A DNA stretch of 59,274 bases from Methylococcaceae bacterium UBA975 (lineage in GTDB: Bacteria > Pseudomonadota > Gammaproteobacteria > Methylococcales > Cycloclasticaceae), in NCBI GenBank assembly GCA_002292375.1, contig DBBV01000022.1, forward strand, positions 1 through 59,274, written 5' to 3'. Every line of letters starts with the position of its first letter. Positions within the stretch are counted from its first letter, which is position 1. Both the position numbers and the translations under genes were made by a program. Shown here one piece after another: positions 50,273 to 58,781 of this stretch. Under the pieces are notes generated by a model that searched no databases, was not told the origin of the DNA, and saw nothing but the letters and a program-made list of their open reading frames with translations.

Positions 50273-51551
50273 TCAAAGTATTCGTTAAATAATGTTGGGT
50301 CAGTCCTTGGTATAAAGCCGTTGGGCAAATAAGTTTAGACGTGCCGTTGGCTATAAACGCGGTCGCCATCATGGGTAATAATAAATCATGAGAGTTGGTC
50401 ATTTCCATAATAATGACAAAAGAAGTGAGTGGCGACTGAAGCATGCCAGCAAAATAACCGGTCATGCCTAAAAGAATGACTACAGAGACTGGTGCCAGAG
50501 GTAATATTTCGGCCAAATTTGCACCGAGGCCAGCACCAACAGAGAGAGAGGGGACAAAGATGCCCGCTGGGATGCCCACAAAAAAAGTGGCTAGGTTGGC
50601 GAGAATACGCATAAAAGGGTATTCCATAGACATGCTATCAGGGTTCATTAGATACGCTTTGGTTTCTTCGTAGCCTGTGCCCGCCGTGCTTCCGTCGGTA
50701 AAATAATTAAGTAAGGCAATGATAACGCCGCCAATAAAGGCGATTTTTAACGGCGAGAGGAGTGATATGGATTCTAAGAGTCGCCCGCCTTTTAATAAAA
50801 TCAAACTAAAAAGGCCACCTATAAACCCGGTGAATACCCCGCAAATAGGGATAATTAACCAAGCAGTTCCCCAAGGAAGAGATACCGAATCATTTGAAAA
50901 ATAAACATATTGGCCTTGAATGATAAGTGCGGTTGCGCCGGCAAAAATAACGGCTGTTAAAATAAGGCCGCTGGTTTTTTCTTCAAGTGAGCGCCCCATC
51001 TCTTCAATGGCGAACACGATTCCAGCCAGCGGGGCGCTAAAAATAGCGGCAAACCCAGCGGAGCTACCGGCAAGAATTAAGCCCTTTTCAAGGTAGTGGG
51101 GTGCAAAATTGGCAAAACGACCAAAATAAGCCATTAAGGAAGCGCCAATATGTATCGCAGGCCCACCCAGACCAACCGATGCACCCGATAAAATGCCACC
51201 CATGCTGAGGAGCAACTTCCCAAAAATTACACGTAGGCCTATCAGCGGTTTATCGGTTTGTTTGAGTGACAGGTGCAGGGCGGCTTTAACTTGTGGCACA
51301 CCGCTGCGTTCTGCGCCGGGAAAAAACCTTATAGTAACCCAAGCCAGTAGCGTTAAACTAAGTGGGGTCAAGATAAAGCTGTATAGCAAATAGTCACGGT
51401 GAAATTGTTTGAAAAGTGCGCTCGCTTGTTCGCTCCCCAAGGTTAAAGCGACGGTTGCAAGGCCAACAAAAATGGCACCCAACCAGAAAACAAGGTGGGT
51501 TTTCCATGCGGCTATTGATGACCAAAGCGTTTGTTTTTCGGGCGTTAACAT
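50259..51551 (-). CDS. ClC-family anion channel or transporter lacking gating glutamate
   Basis: A 430-residue ClC protein with the family motifs: RSGVPQ (82-87, first ion-binding loop), GLGGP at 127-131 where most members read GREGP, and GFAAIFSAPLAG with AIEEM (the internal Glu region is kept). The external gating glutamate, normally the third residue of GREGP, is Gly129 here. This may change coupling, making it more channel-like. It overlaps tlpA by 14 bases and is divergent from argC. Confidence 0.9.
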   Translation of the reverse strand: MLTPEKQTLWSSIAAWKTHLVFWLGAIFVGLATVALTLGSEQASALFKQFHRDYLLYSFILTPLSLTLLAWVTIRFFPGAERSGVPQVKAALHLSLKQTDKPLIGLRVIFGKLLLSMGGILSGASVGLGGPAIHIGASLMAYFGRFANFAPHYLEKGLILAGSSAGFAAIFSAPLAGIVFAIEEMGRSLEEKTSGLILTAVIFAGATALIIQGQYVYFSNDSVSLPWGTAWLIIPICGVFTGFIGGLFSLILLKGGRLLESISLLSPLKIAFIGGVIIALLNYFTDGSTAGTGYEETKAYLMNPDSMSMEYPFMRILANLATFFVGIPAGIFVPSLSVGAGLGANLAEILPLAPVSVVILLGMTGYFAGMLQSPLTSFVIIMEMTNSHDLLLPMMATAFIANGTSKLICPTALYQGLTQHYLTNTLNEKK

Positions 51552-51623
51552 TAGATGAAGTATAACAGACGGTGCTGGTGTAAAATATTGCGTATATTAA
51601 AGTTGAATAAACGAGGTTAGGGC

Positions 51624-52655
51624 ATGATCAATGTTGGTGTTGTTGGTGGTACGGGGTATACCGGTGTCGAACTGTTAAGGTTGCTCGCTCTTCATCCTGA
51701 CGTGGTTGTTAAGGTGGTAACGTCACGAGCTGAAAAGGGCTTGCGAGTCGATTCGGTCTACCCGAATTTACGCGGTTTTAATGAACTGTGCTTTGTAGAA
51801 CCATCGGTTGATCATTTGCTCTCGTGCGACGTGGTGTTTTTTGCTACCCCCAACGCGACGGCTATGCACATGGCAGGCGACTTATTGGCGGCAGGAGTTA
51901 AAGTAATAGACCTGTCCGCAGACTTTAGGTTGCGTGATGTCGCGACCTGGCAACAATGGTATGGGGCCGAGCACGCGTGCCCAGACTTGTTAGCACAAGC
52001 TGTTTACGGCTTGCCCGAGACGAACCGCGAAGCGATAAAAACAGCCAACCTAGTCGCTAACCCGGGTTGTTACCCAACGGCAACTCAACTGGGTTTTTTA
52101 CCACTGATAAAAGCGAATGCGATTGACCTGTCGATGTTGATCGCCGATGCAAAATCAGGCGTCAGTGGTGCCGGACGCTCAGCCAGCGTAACCGGTTTGA
52201 TGAGTGAGACAGGGGAAAGTTTTAAGGCCTACGGCGTAAGTGGTCACCGCCACTTGCCAGAAATCATGCAGCAACTGGAGTGTGTTTCAAACGCACCTGT
52301 CTCGTTAACGTTTACGCCGCATCTAGTGCCAATGATCAGGGGTATACACGCCACCTTGTATGCACCGTTGCAAGACACTGATTTAGACTTGCAGGCACTC
52401 TTCGAGAATTTTTACGCCGATGAACCTTTTGTCGATGTATTGCCGGCAGGTGCGCACCCTGATACGGGTGATGTGCGTGGTACAAACCGTTGTCAGTTGG
52501 CCGTTCATCGTCCTCAAGGGGGGCGAACGGTAACGGTTCTGTCCGTGATTGATAACTTAGTAAAAGGCGCATCAGGGCAGGCGATTCAAAATATGAATAT
52601 CATGTTTGCGCTAGATGAGCGTGCCGGTTTACACCAGGTTGGTTTATACCCCTAG
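51624..52655 (+). CDS. argC: N-acetyl-gamma-glutamyl-phosphate reductase
   Basis: A 343-residue NADPH enzyme of arginine synthesis. It has the GGTGYTGVELLRLLA dinucleotide loop at the start (9-23), the catalytic Cys in NPGCYPTA and the His-rich SGHRHLPEI segment. Length is normal. GAGG precedes the start by about 8 bases. It leads a run of conserved genes: DUF6776, bactofilin, erpA. Confidence 0.97.
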   Translation: MINVGVVGGTGYTGVELLRLLALHPDVVVKVVTSRAEKGLRVDSVYPNLRGFNELCFVEPSVDHLLSCDVVFFATPNATAMHMAGDLLAAGVKVIDLSADFRLRDVATWQQWYGAEHACPDLLAQAVYGLPETNREAIKTANLVANPGCYPTATQLGFLPLIKANAIDLSMLIADAKSGVSGAGRSASVTGLMSETGESFKAYGVSGHRHLPEIMQQLECVSNAPVSLTFTPHLVPMIRGIHATLYAPLQDTDLDLQALFENFYADEPFVDVLPAGAHPDTGDVRGTNRCQLAVHRPQGGRTVTVLSVIDNLVKGASGQAIQNMNIMFALDERAGLHQVGLYP

Positions 52656-52669
52656 CGGAAACTTGCCTG

Positions 52670-53386
52670 ATGCACCGATGCCCACACCCTTACCATCTTA
52701 CTAAACGACGGCGTTATATAGAGCGCGGGGCGCTGCTGATCGTATTGCTTGGCTTAGCCGTGTCGTTTATAGCCGGGCGATTGTCGGTAGGCAGTGTGGA
52801 ATCGTATCAACTTGAAAATAAGCGTCTACGGCAGGCGGTCAAACAGTTAAGTCAAACCAATAAAGAGTTGAACCAAAAGCAGGATTTTGTAGAAAGCGCA
52901 AAAAAAATAAACGCCTATGCAGAAAAAGAATCGAGGTTGGCCTTGTCGCAGTTGCACGACGAGTTGAGTGATACAAAAGAGCAGTTAGCATTTTATCAAC
53001 GGGTGGTGGCGCCAGAAACGATTATTAAAGGCTTGCACGTTAGTGGCTTTGAAATAAGCCCGGTGACTGGTACTGATGAGTATCAATACGAGTTGATTAT
53101 TGCTCAAGGAGCCAATCAAAAACGTGCGATAAAAGGGCGTTATTCATTTTCTATCCAGGGCCAGCTGGATGGGGTTGAAGTAACACTAGCTTTCGAACAG
53201 TTGACAAAAAAATCACTTAAAACGAAGGCCTTTTCATTTCGGTATTATGAAATATTAACGGGAAAAATTAAATTACCTCAAGACTTCAAACCGAAACAGG
53301 TTGACGTAGTTATCCAGCCCTCATCTAAAAGCGCCAAGCCGGTCGAGCGGCGCTGGATTTGGCAAGCGCTTTTAAAGCGTAATTGA
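52670..53386 (+). CDS. DUF6776 membrane-anchored coiled-coil protein
   Basis: A 238-residue protein with a basic N terminus (RRRYIERG), one helix (about 22-41), a coiled coil (about 45-118) and a C-terminal beta-rich domain (125-225). This is the pattern of DUF6776, found just upstream of bactofilin in many gammaproteobacteria. It starts 14 bases after argC and is followed by the bactofilin gene, so the two may act together in envelope organisation; that is inference. Confidence 0.8.
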   Translation: MHRCPHPYHLTKRRRYIERGALLIVLLGLAVSFIAGRLSVGSVESYQLENKRLRQAVKQLSQTNKELNQKQDFVESAKKINAYAEKESRLALSQLHDELSDTKEQLAFYQRVVAPETIIKGLHVSGFEISPVTGTDEYQYELIIAQGANQKRAIKGRYSFSIQGQLDGVEVTLAFEQLTKKSLKTKAFSFRYYEILTGKIKLPQDFKPKQVDVVIQPSSKSAKPVERRWIWQALLKRN

Positions 53387-53461
53387 CTAGGGCTAGGATA
53401 TAAATTAATTCTGAGCTAGACTGTGTAGTCAAATTAGCTAAGGTGTGGGGAGGAGGAAGTC

Positions 53462-53893
53462 ATGTTTTCGTCGGGCAATAAAAAACTAAAAGAAATCAAT
53501 ACAACTAATGTGTCAACTATCATTGGTGAGGGAACAGTTATACACGGTGATATTGTATACGTAGGTGGCTTGCACATTGACGGTAAAGTGGTGGGTAATG
53601 TATCGGCTGAGCAAGGTTCATCTACTACGCTAACCTTGAGCAAACTAGGTTCAATTCACGGTAACGTAGATGTGCCAACGGTGGTCATTGATGGCGAGGT
53701 TCAAGGCGATGTGAACGCATCGGAACGGGTGCAGTTGATTTCTAATTCTCGGATTACCGGCAATGTCGAGTATAATTTGATCGAAATGGAAGTGGGTGCT
53801 GAAGTTAATGGCCAATTGCTAAGGCAACAAGGTGCACGAAATGATAGATCACCAGTTTCTTTGTTGGAATCGTCACAAGAAGAACTTTCTTAG
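53462..53893 (+). CDS. Bactofilin
   Basis: A 143-residue bactofilin, a polymer-forming cytoskeletal protein with a right-handed beta-helix core (about 20-115) made of repeated G-x-V/I strands: VSTIIGEGTVIHGDI, IDGKVVGNVSA, IHGNVDVPTVVIDGE. The tails are unstructured. It has a very strong Shine-Dalgarno, GGGAGGAGGAAG, suggesting high expression. Bactofilins anchor cell-wall enzymes and stalk or shape structures. Confidence 0.93.
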   Translation: MFSSGNKKLKEINTTNVSTIIGEGTVIHGDIVYVGGLHIDGKVVGNVSAEQGSSTTLTLSKLGSIHGNVDVPTVVIDGEVQGDVNASERVQLISNSRITGNVEYNLIEMEVGAEVNGQLLRQQGARNDRSPVSLLESSQEELS

Positions 53894-53938
53894 TTAAAAA
53901 CAGACTAAGGGATACAATAACATTCAAAATGAGAGTAT

Positions 53939-54289
53939 ATGATGCCTAAATTTGCTGCAATAGCTGATATAAATTTTACTGATAGTGCCGCTAGCAAAGT
54001 GGCCGCCTTGATAAAAGAGGAAGGCAATAACGAGTTGAAGCTCCGAGTTTATATTTCAGGCGGTGGATGCTCAGGTTTTCAATATGGCTTTACTTTTGAT
54101 GAAACCATTGCGGAAGACGACTTTGGTATCGAGAAAAATGGCGTTTCCGTGGTGATCGATCCAATGAGCTATCAGTATCTCGAAAAGGCTGAAGTCGATT
54201 ATAAAGAAGACTTACAGGGTTCCCAGTTTGTCATTCGTAACCCTAATGCAAGCACTACCTGTGGTTGCGGCTCCTCATTTGCCGCATAG
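53939..54289 (+). CDS. erpA: Fe-S cluster carrier ErpA
   Basis: A 116-residue A-type carrier that hands Fe-S clusters to apoproteins, including IspG. All three ligand cysteines are seen: SGGGCSGFQYGF and the C-terminal CGCG. It follows bactofilin, as in pseudomonads. ATG 53939 or 53942 may be the start. Compare the IscA-like paralogue at 47368, whose tail is different. Confidence 0.95.
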   Translation: MMPKFAAIADINFTDSAASKVAALIKEEGNNELKLRVYISGGGCSGFQYGFTFDETIAEDDFGIEKNGVSVVIDPMSYQYLEKAEVDYKEDLQGSQFVIRNPNASTTCGCGSSFAA

Positions 54290-54354
54290 GGGCCAATTGC
54301 TAAACGGCCCTAGGGGCGTCGATCGTTAAGGGGTTATCAGGCGAATCGTTTTGT

Positions 54355-55470
54355 TTAACTAGGGCTGCCCTTATAAATCGCGCCTAATACAACGGGTTTT
54401 TTTGCACCCGTTACCGATGGAATATTACCCACCTTACCCAGCATCGTTTGTTGGGCCAGCCAAGCAAATGCTACTGCCTCGACCCAGTCAGGGTGAACGC
54501 CATGTGTTTCGGTGGACTCTACTGGGCAATCGCGTAAAGCATTAAGCCGGCTGATAAGCTGGTCATTTCGCCAGCCACCACCACAGATTAGCACTTTATC
54601 GACTTCAGGCAGTTGCGCTAAACCAACGCATATGGATGTAGCGGTTAGTTCGCATAAGGTGCTTAGTACGTCTTGGTTAGTGGCAGGGTGTTTGATTAAG
54701 TGTGCCGTTAACCACGCCATGTTGAAATACTCAGGCCCCGTAGTTTTTGGATACGATGCGCTAAAGTACGGGTCAGTTAGCAAGCTGTTAAGTAGTGATT
54801 GGTTCACTGTACCACTGCTGGCAAGCAAGCCGCTGTTATCGAAAGCACAATGAAAGTGTAGCTGACACCATTGGTCCATGAGTGTGTTGCCTGGGCCGCA
54901 ATCAAAGCCAATGCTGGGTATCGCCACATCGGTACTAAGAAAGGTCAGATTAGCAATTCCCCCAATGTTGACAACCGCTAGCTTATCATGGTTATTTTGA
55001 AATAATGCTTGATGAAACGCAGGGGCTAGCGGCGCGCCTTGGCCGCCGGCTGCTATGTCTCGGCGCCTAAAGTCAGCGACTACGGAAATGCCGGTTATTT
55101 CAGCTATACGGTTGGGATCTCCAATTTGTACAGTGTAAGCGGGCCTAGTACTGGGGCTGTGTTGAACAGTTTGGCCATGGCTGCCAACGGCGGCGATGTC
55201 ACGGGCGTTCAGATTAGCTTTAGATAAACATTGGGCTATGCTTTGTCCGTAGAACTCACCGAGTTGTGCGTCGAGTTGACCAAATTCATCGAAACTGACA
55301 CTGGTTTTCCGGCAGAGGCTTTTGATATCCTGCAACAGTGTGTCGGGATAGTCTATGCAGTCACTTGAGATGAGCATAGGTTTGGCTTGATTAAAATCAA
55401 CAATGGCAATGTCTACACCATCTAAGCTCGTGCCTGACATGAGGCCTATATAGAGCTGTGTCTGTGCCAT
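54355..55470 (-). CDS. anmK: Anhydro-N-acetylmuramic acid kinase
   Basis: A 371-residue kinase that opens and phosphorylates anhydroMurNAc in peptidoglycan recycling. Seen: the N-terminal phosphate loop GLMSGTSLDGVD (9-20), the central GQGAPLAPAFH, NIGGIAN and the C-terminal ICGGGWRN. It is on the minus strand, 6 bases after the M23 peptidase stop, so both likely form a wall-recycling unit. Confidence 0.96.
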   Translation of the reverse strand: MAQTQLYIGLMSGTSLDGVDIAIVDFNQAKPMLISSDCIDYPDTLLQDIKSLCRKTSVSFDEFGQLDAQLGEFYGQSIAQCLSKANLNARDIAAVGSHGQTVQHSPSTRPAYTVQIGDPNRIAEITGISVVADFRRRDIAAGGQGAPLAPAFHQALFQNNHDKLAVVNIGGIANLTFLSTDVAIPSIGFDCGPGNTLMDQWCQLHFHCAFDNSGLLASSGTVNQSLLNSLLTDPYFSASYPKTTGPEYFNMAWLTAHLIKHPATNQDVLSTLCELTATSICVGLAQLPEVDKVLICGGGWRNDQLISRLNALRDCPVESTETHGVHPDWVEAVAFAWLAQQTMLGKVGNIPSVTGAKKPVVLGAIYKGSPS

Positions 55471-55476
55471 GCTGTG

Positions 55477-56856
55477 TTAAGGTTGGTTAAGCGCCAGCTG
55501 TGTTTGTTTGGCACGAGCGAGCTGCCCTAATAAAGGCGTTGTTTGCTGTTTGAACTCGGCTAATAAGTGCTTTTTGATCGGCGAGGCGGCAGGAAACTTG
55601 GTGGTAAGGGGGTTTCTGTGAACGCCATTAACTCTAAACTCATAATGCAGATGAGGGCCGGTTGCTAGACCAGACTTCCCAACATAACCAATAGTTTGCC
55701 CTTGTTTAACGTAGCTACCGTTTTTATAACGACCATATTTGGACATATGGGCATACAGCGAGCTGTACTGCTGGCCGTGCTGAATGATGACGACGCGGCC
55801 ATAGCCACCTTTTACACCCTTAAATGTAATTCGTCCATCCCCCGTTGCTTTGATAGGCGTACCGCTAGAGGCCGCATAGTCGACACCTTTGTGCGCGCGA
55901 ATTCTATTCAGTACGGGGTGTTTCCTGCGTAAATTAAAATGTGAGCTAACACGGGCAAAGTCAATGGGGTTGCGCAAAAAAGTCTTGCGCATACTCTTGC
56001 CGTCAGCAGAAAAGTATTCGGCATGGCCATCTTTATCAACAAAGCGAACGGCCTGGTACTTATCACCTTGGTTTGTAAACTCAGCGGCTAAAATATGGCC
56101 GTTTTCAATGCGTTCACCCTCGATCTGTTTAGATTCATATAGAAGGGAGAATGAATCACCGGGGCGTAAGCCCTGTGAAAAATCAATATCCCAACCAAAA
56201 ATATTGGCCAGCTCCATGATGGTCTTGTCGGATAGGCCGGCTTGTTTTGCGTCATAAAATAAGGAGTTTTGAATCACAGCAGAGGCTAAACTGTGAGAGG
56301 TTTCTACTGGTTTTTCGTTAATGGTCGATTTAAAACCATTTGCTGTGGCGCGCACTTGAAGGGTTTGTATATTGTTGATGTCATAATCAAGCGCAACACA
56401 GGTGTTGTCTGAGTTTTGTGCAAAGCGAAGGGTTTGTCCTGGCTTTATTTTCCTGAGTAGTTTGGTGTTGTCATCAGACTGGATGATGTTGTGTAACGTC
56501 GTTGCCGAAAGATTAAAGCGTTTAAAAATGCTGGCTAAATTATCACCAGATTTAATGGTATGTTGCTTCCAGTTTAGCTCTTGGGGTGCTGGAGACGTTG
56601 TTTTTTTGACGGTCTGTTGAGGGGTTTTAAACGTATGCTCGGCGCTATCCTGAGTATTACTAGGGAGCTCAATGGGAACGACCTGCAACACTGTTTTATC
56701 GCTTTGGGCATTAGATAAGGTGTTTTTAAAGTAAAGCACCATGGCGAGCAGGACGAGCGTACCGATTAACACCAAAGGAACGAGTGGTCGTTGTCGAATC
56801 TTCACCGTACTCAGCGAGTGTTTATAGTCACGATTAATTAAGCTCGGTTTTTTCAT
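55477..56856 (-). CDS. M23 family cell-wall endopeptidase with OapA/LysM-like domain
   Basis: A 459-residue envelope protein: N-terminal membrane helix (about 28-46), a LysM/OapA-like module (HTIKSGDNLASIFKRFNL, about 97-114), and a C-terminal LytM/M23 domain with zinc ligands in RAHKGVDYAASSGTPI and HLHYEFRVN (HxH). Such proteins (MepM family) cleave cross-links for wall growth. It sits between anmK and the divergent tyrS, as in many gammaproteobacteria. Confidence 0.94.
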   Translation of the reverse strand: MKKPSLINRDYKHSLSTVKIRQRPLVPLVLIGTLVLLAMVLYFKNTLSNAQSDKTVLQVVPIELPSNTQDSAEHTFKTPQQTVKKTTSPAPQELNWKQHTIKSGDNLASIFKRFNLSATTLHNIIQSDDNTKLLRKIKPGQTLRFAQNSDNTCVALDYDINNIQTLQVRATANGFKSTINEKPVETSHSLASAVIQNSLFYDAKQAGLSDKTIMELANIFGWDIDFSQGLRPGDSFSLLYESKQIEGERIENGHILAAEFTNQGDKYQAVRFVDKDGHAEYFSADGKSMRKTFLRNPIDFARVSSHFNLRRKHPVLNRIRAHKGVDYAASSGTPIKATGDGRITFKGVKGGYGRVVIIQHGQQYSSLYAHMSKYGRYKNGSYVKQGQTIGYVGKSGLATGPHLHYEFRVNGVHRNPLTTKFPAASPIKKHLLAEFKQQTTPLLGQLARAKQTQLALNQP

Positions 56857-57066
56857 AAGTTAATACGGTTAAAAGCAGTTGTCCTATGATGGCGTACTAT
56901 TTAAAGACCTGATTTGATCCAAAGTATAATGGCTGTATATCTTAAGTATAGTTGAAAACAATTGCACTGCCTATGTATGCATTGATAAAGGATTGGCTTA
57001 AGAGTTGATTTTTCTTTGAGATGCAGTATCTTTCTCCACCTACTATATATAAAGGGTAAGATTTCG
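56857..57066. promoter_or_regulatory. Divergent intergenic region and probable tyrS promoter
   Basis: This 210-base gap separates the M23 peptidase and tyrS. TTGATT (57005-57010), 16 bases and TATCTT (57027-57032) form a plausible sigma-70 promoter for tyrS with a leader of only about 30 bases. No T-box or other riboswitch is seen. The peptidase promoter lies in the AT-rich stretch near 56920-56960, without a clear match. Confidence 0.4.
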
Positions 57067-58269
57067 GTGAATGACTCAATAAAAGCACAATTAATTCGTT
57101 TAAAACGCGGCACGGATGAAGTACTGGTTGAAGCGGAGTTCGAAAAAAAAGTCGCGTCAGGTAGGAAATTAAGAGTTAAAGCCGGGTTTGATCCTACAGC
57201 GCCGGATTTACACCTAGGTCACACGGTCCTCATCAATAAACTTAAACAATTTCAAGATGAGGGGCACCATGTGTTGTTTTTAATTGGCGACTTCACCGGA
57301 ATGATTGGCGACCCAACAGGTAAATCGACGACTCGGCCACCGCTGACAAAGGATGACGTCATAGAAAATGCTAAAACCTACCAGCAACAAATATTCAAAA
57401 TATTGGATCCAGCGAAAACAGAGGTGGTTTTTAATTCAACTTGGATGTCAACATTTGAGGCGTCTGACTTAATTCAGTTAGCAGCAAAACACACGGTGGC
57501 AAGAATGCTGGAGCGCGATGATTTTAATAAACGATATACCGGCGGTAAGCCAATCGCCATACATGAGTTTTTGTACCCTTTAATTCAGGGGTATGATTCA
57601 GTCGCCTTAAAGTCAGATGTTGAGTTAGGCGGGACAGATCAAAAATTTAATTTGCTGGTGGGCCGTCAATTACAAGAAACCTATGGGCAAGAACCACAGG
57701 TCGTTATGACTATGCCAATACTCGAAGGCTTAGACGGCGTGCAGAAAATGTCAAAATCATTAGCTAACTATATCGGTATAAACGAAGCACCTGATGATAT
57801 GTTTGGCAAGCTAATGTCCATATCCGATAGTTTGATGTGGCGGTACTACGAGTTATTGAGTTTCCGTGAACTTGATGAGATAAGCAAATGGAAAAAGCGC
57901 TGTGAACAAGGCAAGGAAAACCCTAAGAACATTAAAATAGCATTGGCGATGGAAATAGTTGAGCGTTTTCATAATAAGGAAGAGGCGATAAAGGCCAAAG
58001 AGTCGTTCGACTCAAGATTTAAACGCGGAGAATTACCAAGTGACATCCCCGTAGTTCATCTAAGTACGTCAGAATCATACCCAATTGCCAATGTAATAAA
58101 GGACGCGGGATTAACCAGTAGTACCTCTGATGCGTATCGGATGATAAAACAAGGTGCAGTAAAGCTAGATGGTGAAAAGATAAGTGATAAAAACTTACAG
58201 TTGAAGCAAGGTATGCGCTGCATTATACAAGTGGGAAAAAGAAAGTTTGCTGATATATCAATTAGTTAA
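57067..58269 (+). CDS. tyrS: Tyrosyl-tRNA synthetase
   Basis: A 400-residue class I synthetase of the TyrZ/Pseudomonas-like type. Motifs: HLGH (DLHLGHTVLI, the HIGH motif), KMSKS (VQKMSKSLANY) and a C-terminal S4 RNA-binding domain (SDAYRMIKQGAVKLDG). I start it at the GTG at 57067 (VNDSIKAQLI), as a longer frame to 57016 adds an atypical N terminus. GGGTAAG is 10 bases upstream. The stop is followed by the rRNA promoters. Confidence 0.95.
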   Translation: MNDSIKAQLIRLKRGTDEVLVEAEFEKKVASGRKLRVKAGFDPTAPDLHLGHTVLINKLKQFQDEGHHVLFLIGDFTGMIGDPTGKSTTRPPLTKDDVIENAKTYQQQIFKILDPAKTEVVFNSTWMSTFEASDLIQLAAKHTVARMLERDDFNKRYTGGKPIAIHEFLYPLIQGYDSVALKSDVELGGTDQKFNLLVGRQLQETYGQEPQVVMTMPILEGLDGVQKMSKSLANYIGINEAPDDMFGKLMSISDSLMWRYYELLSFRELDEISKWKKRCEQGKENPKNIKIALAMEIVERFHNKEEAIKAKESFDSRFKRGELPSDIPVVHLSTSESYPIANVIKDAGLTSSTSDAYRMIKQGAVKLDGEKISDKNLQLKQGMRCIIQVGKRKFADISIS

Positions 58270-58300
58270 AAAGAAAAGATATAAAATCACTAAATAGATG

Positions 58301-58328
58301 TTGACCGCAAATAATATGTCCCTATAAT
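58301..58328 (+). promoter_or_regulatory. rRNA promoter P1
   Basis: TTGACC, 16 bases and TATAAT (58323-58328), followed by ACGCCTC. The TCCCTATAAT-ACGCC stretch closely resembles the core and GC-rich discriminator of E. coli rrn P1, the growth-rate and ppGpp controlled promoter. Confidence 0.8.
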
Positions 58329-58429
58329 ACGCCTCTCTTAACGCGAAGCCAGTTAGAAATAACGAACTAGTGAGAAGAAAAGGTAATAAGAAACGGCGTT
58401 ATTTTTAGATGAAAACTTTAAAAATAAAA

Positions 58430-58459
58430 TTGCATTAAGAAGTTTAAATAATGTAGAAT
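58430..58459 (+). promoter_or_regulatory. rRNA promoter P2
   Basis: TTGCAT (58430-58435), 18 bases and TAGAAT (58454-58459), with an A/T-rich stretch upstream that could be an UP element and a GC-rich discriminator AGCCGGCTC. Confidence 0.65.
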
Positions 58460-58552
58460 AGCCGGCTCAGCAATCGAAGCAACAACAAGCAAAGATAGCT
58501 GAGAAAAGTAAGTAAAAGCTTACGAAGTACTTGAAATTTTATGAAATAATTA

Positions 58553-58581
58553 TTGCGTAAAATTAAAAAACCAAGTATACT
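58553..58581 (+). promoter_or_regulatory. rRNA promoter P3
   Basis: TTGCGT (58553-58558), a 17-base spacer and TATACT (58576-58581), followed by ATCTGGCCCGG. Spacing and elements fit sigma-70 well. It lies just upstream of the boxB-boxA leader. Confidence 0.7.
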
Positions 58582-58590
58582 ATCTGGCCC

Positions 58591-58622
58591 GGTTCAGCCA
58601 AAATTGAGCCAGCTCTTTAAAA
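58591..58622 (+). promoter_or_regulatory. rRNA leader boxB-boxA antitermination signal
   Basis: A 6-bp hairpin GGTTCA/TGAGCC (58591-58596/58605-58610) is followed directly by GCTCTTTAAAAA, a close match to boxA TGCTCTTTAACA. The following ATTTATCA and GTGTGGACACTTG also match the E. coli rrn leader. This recruits Nus factors to prevent early termination. Confidence 0.85.
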
Positions 58623-58753
58623 ATTTATCAAGTAATTTGTGTGGACACTTGTGTTGATTGTTTAAGTTATTTAAAAAATAATCAATATAGGTTGAACACA
58701 CTTAGGTTTTAAAATTTAAGTAATACGTTTAATTCTATATTGAGCAAGATCTA

Positions 58754-58772
58754 GACCTCCTTTTAAGAGGTC
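58754..58772 (+). promoter_or_regulatory. Leader hairpin just before 16S rRNA
   Basis: GACCTC (58754-58759) and GAGGTC (58767-58772) form a 6-bp stem 10 bases before the mature 16S 5' end. It is probably part of the pre-16S processing or folding leader; it has no T-run and is not a terminator. Confidence 0.5.
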
Positions 58773-58781
58773 GAAAAATAT

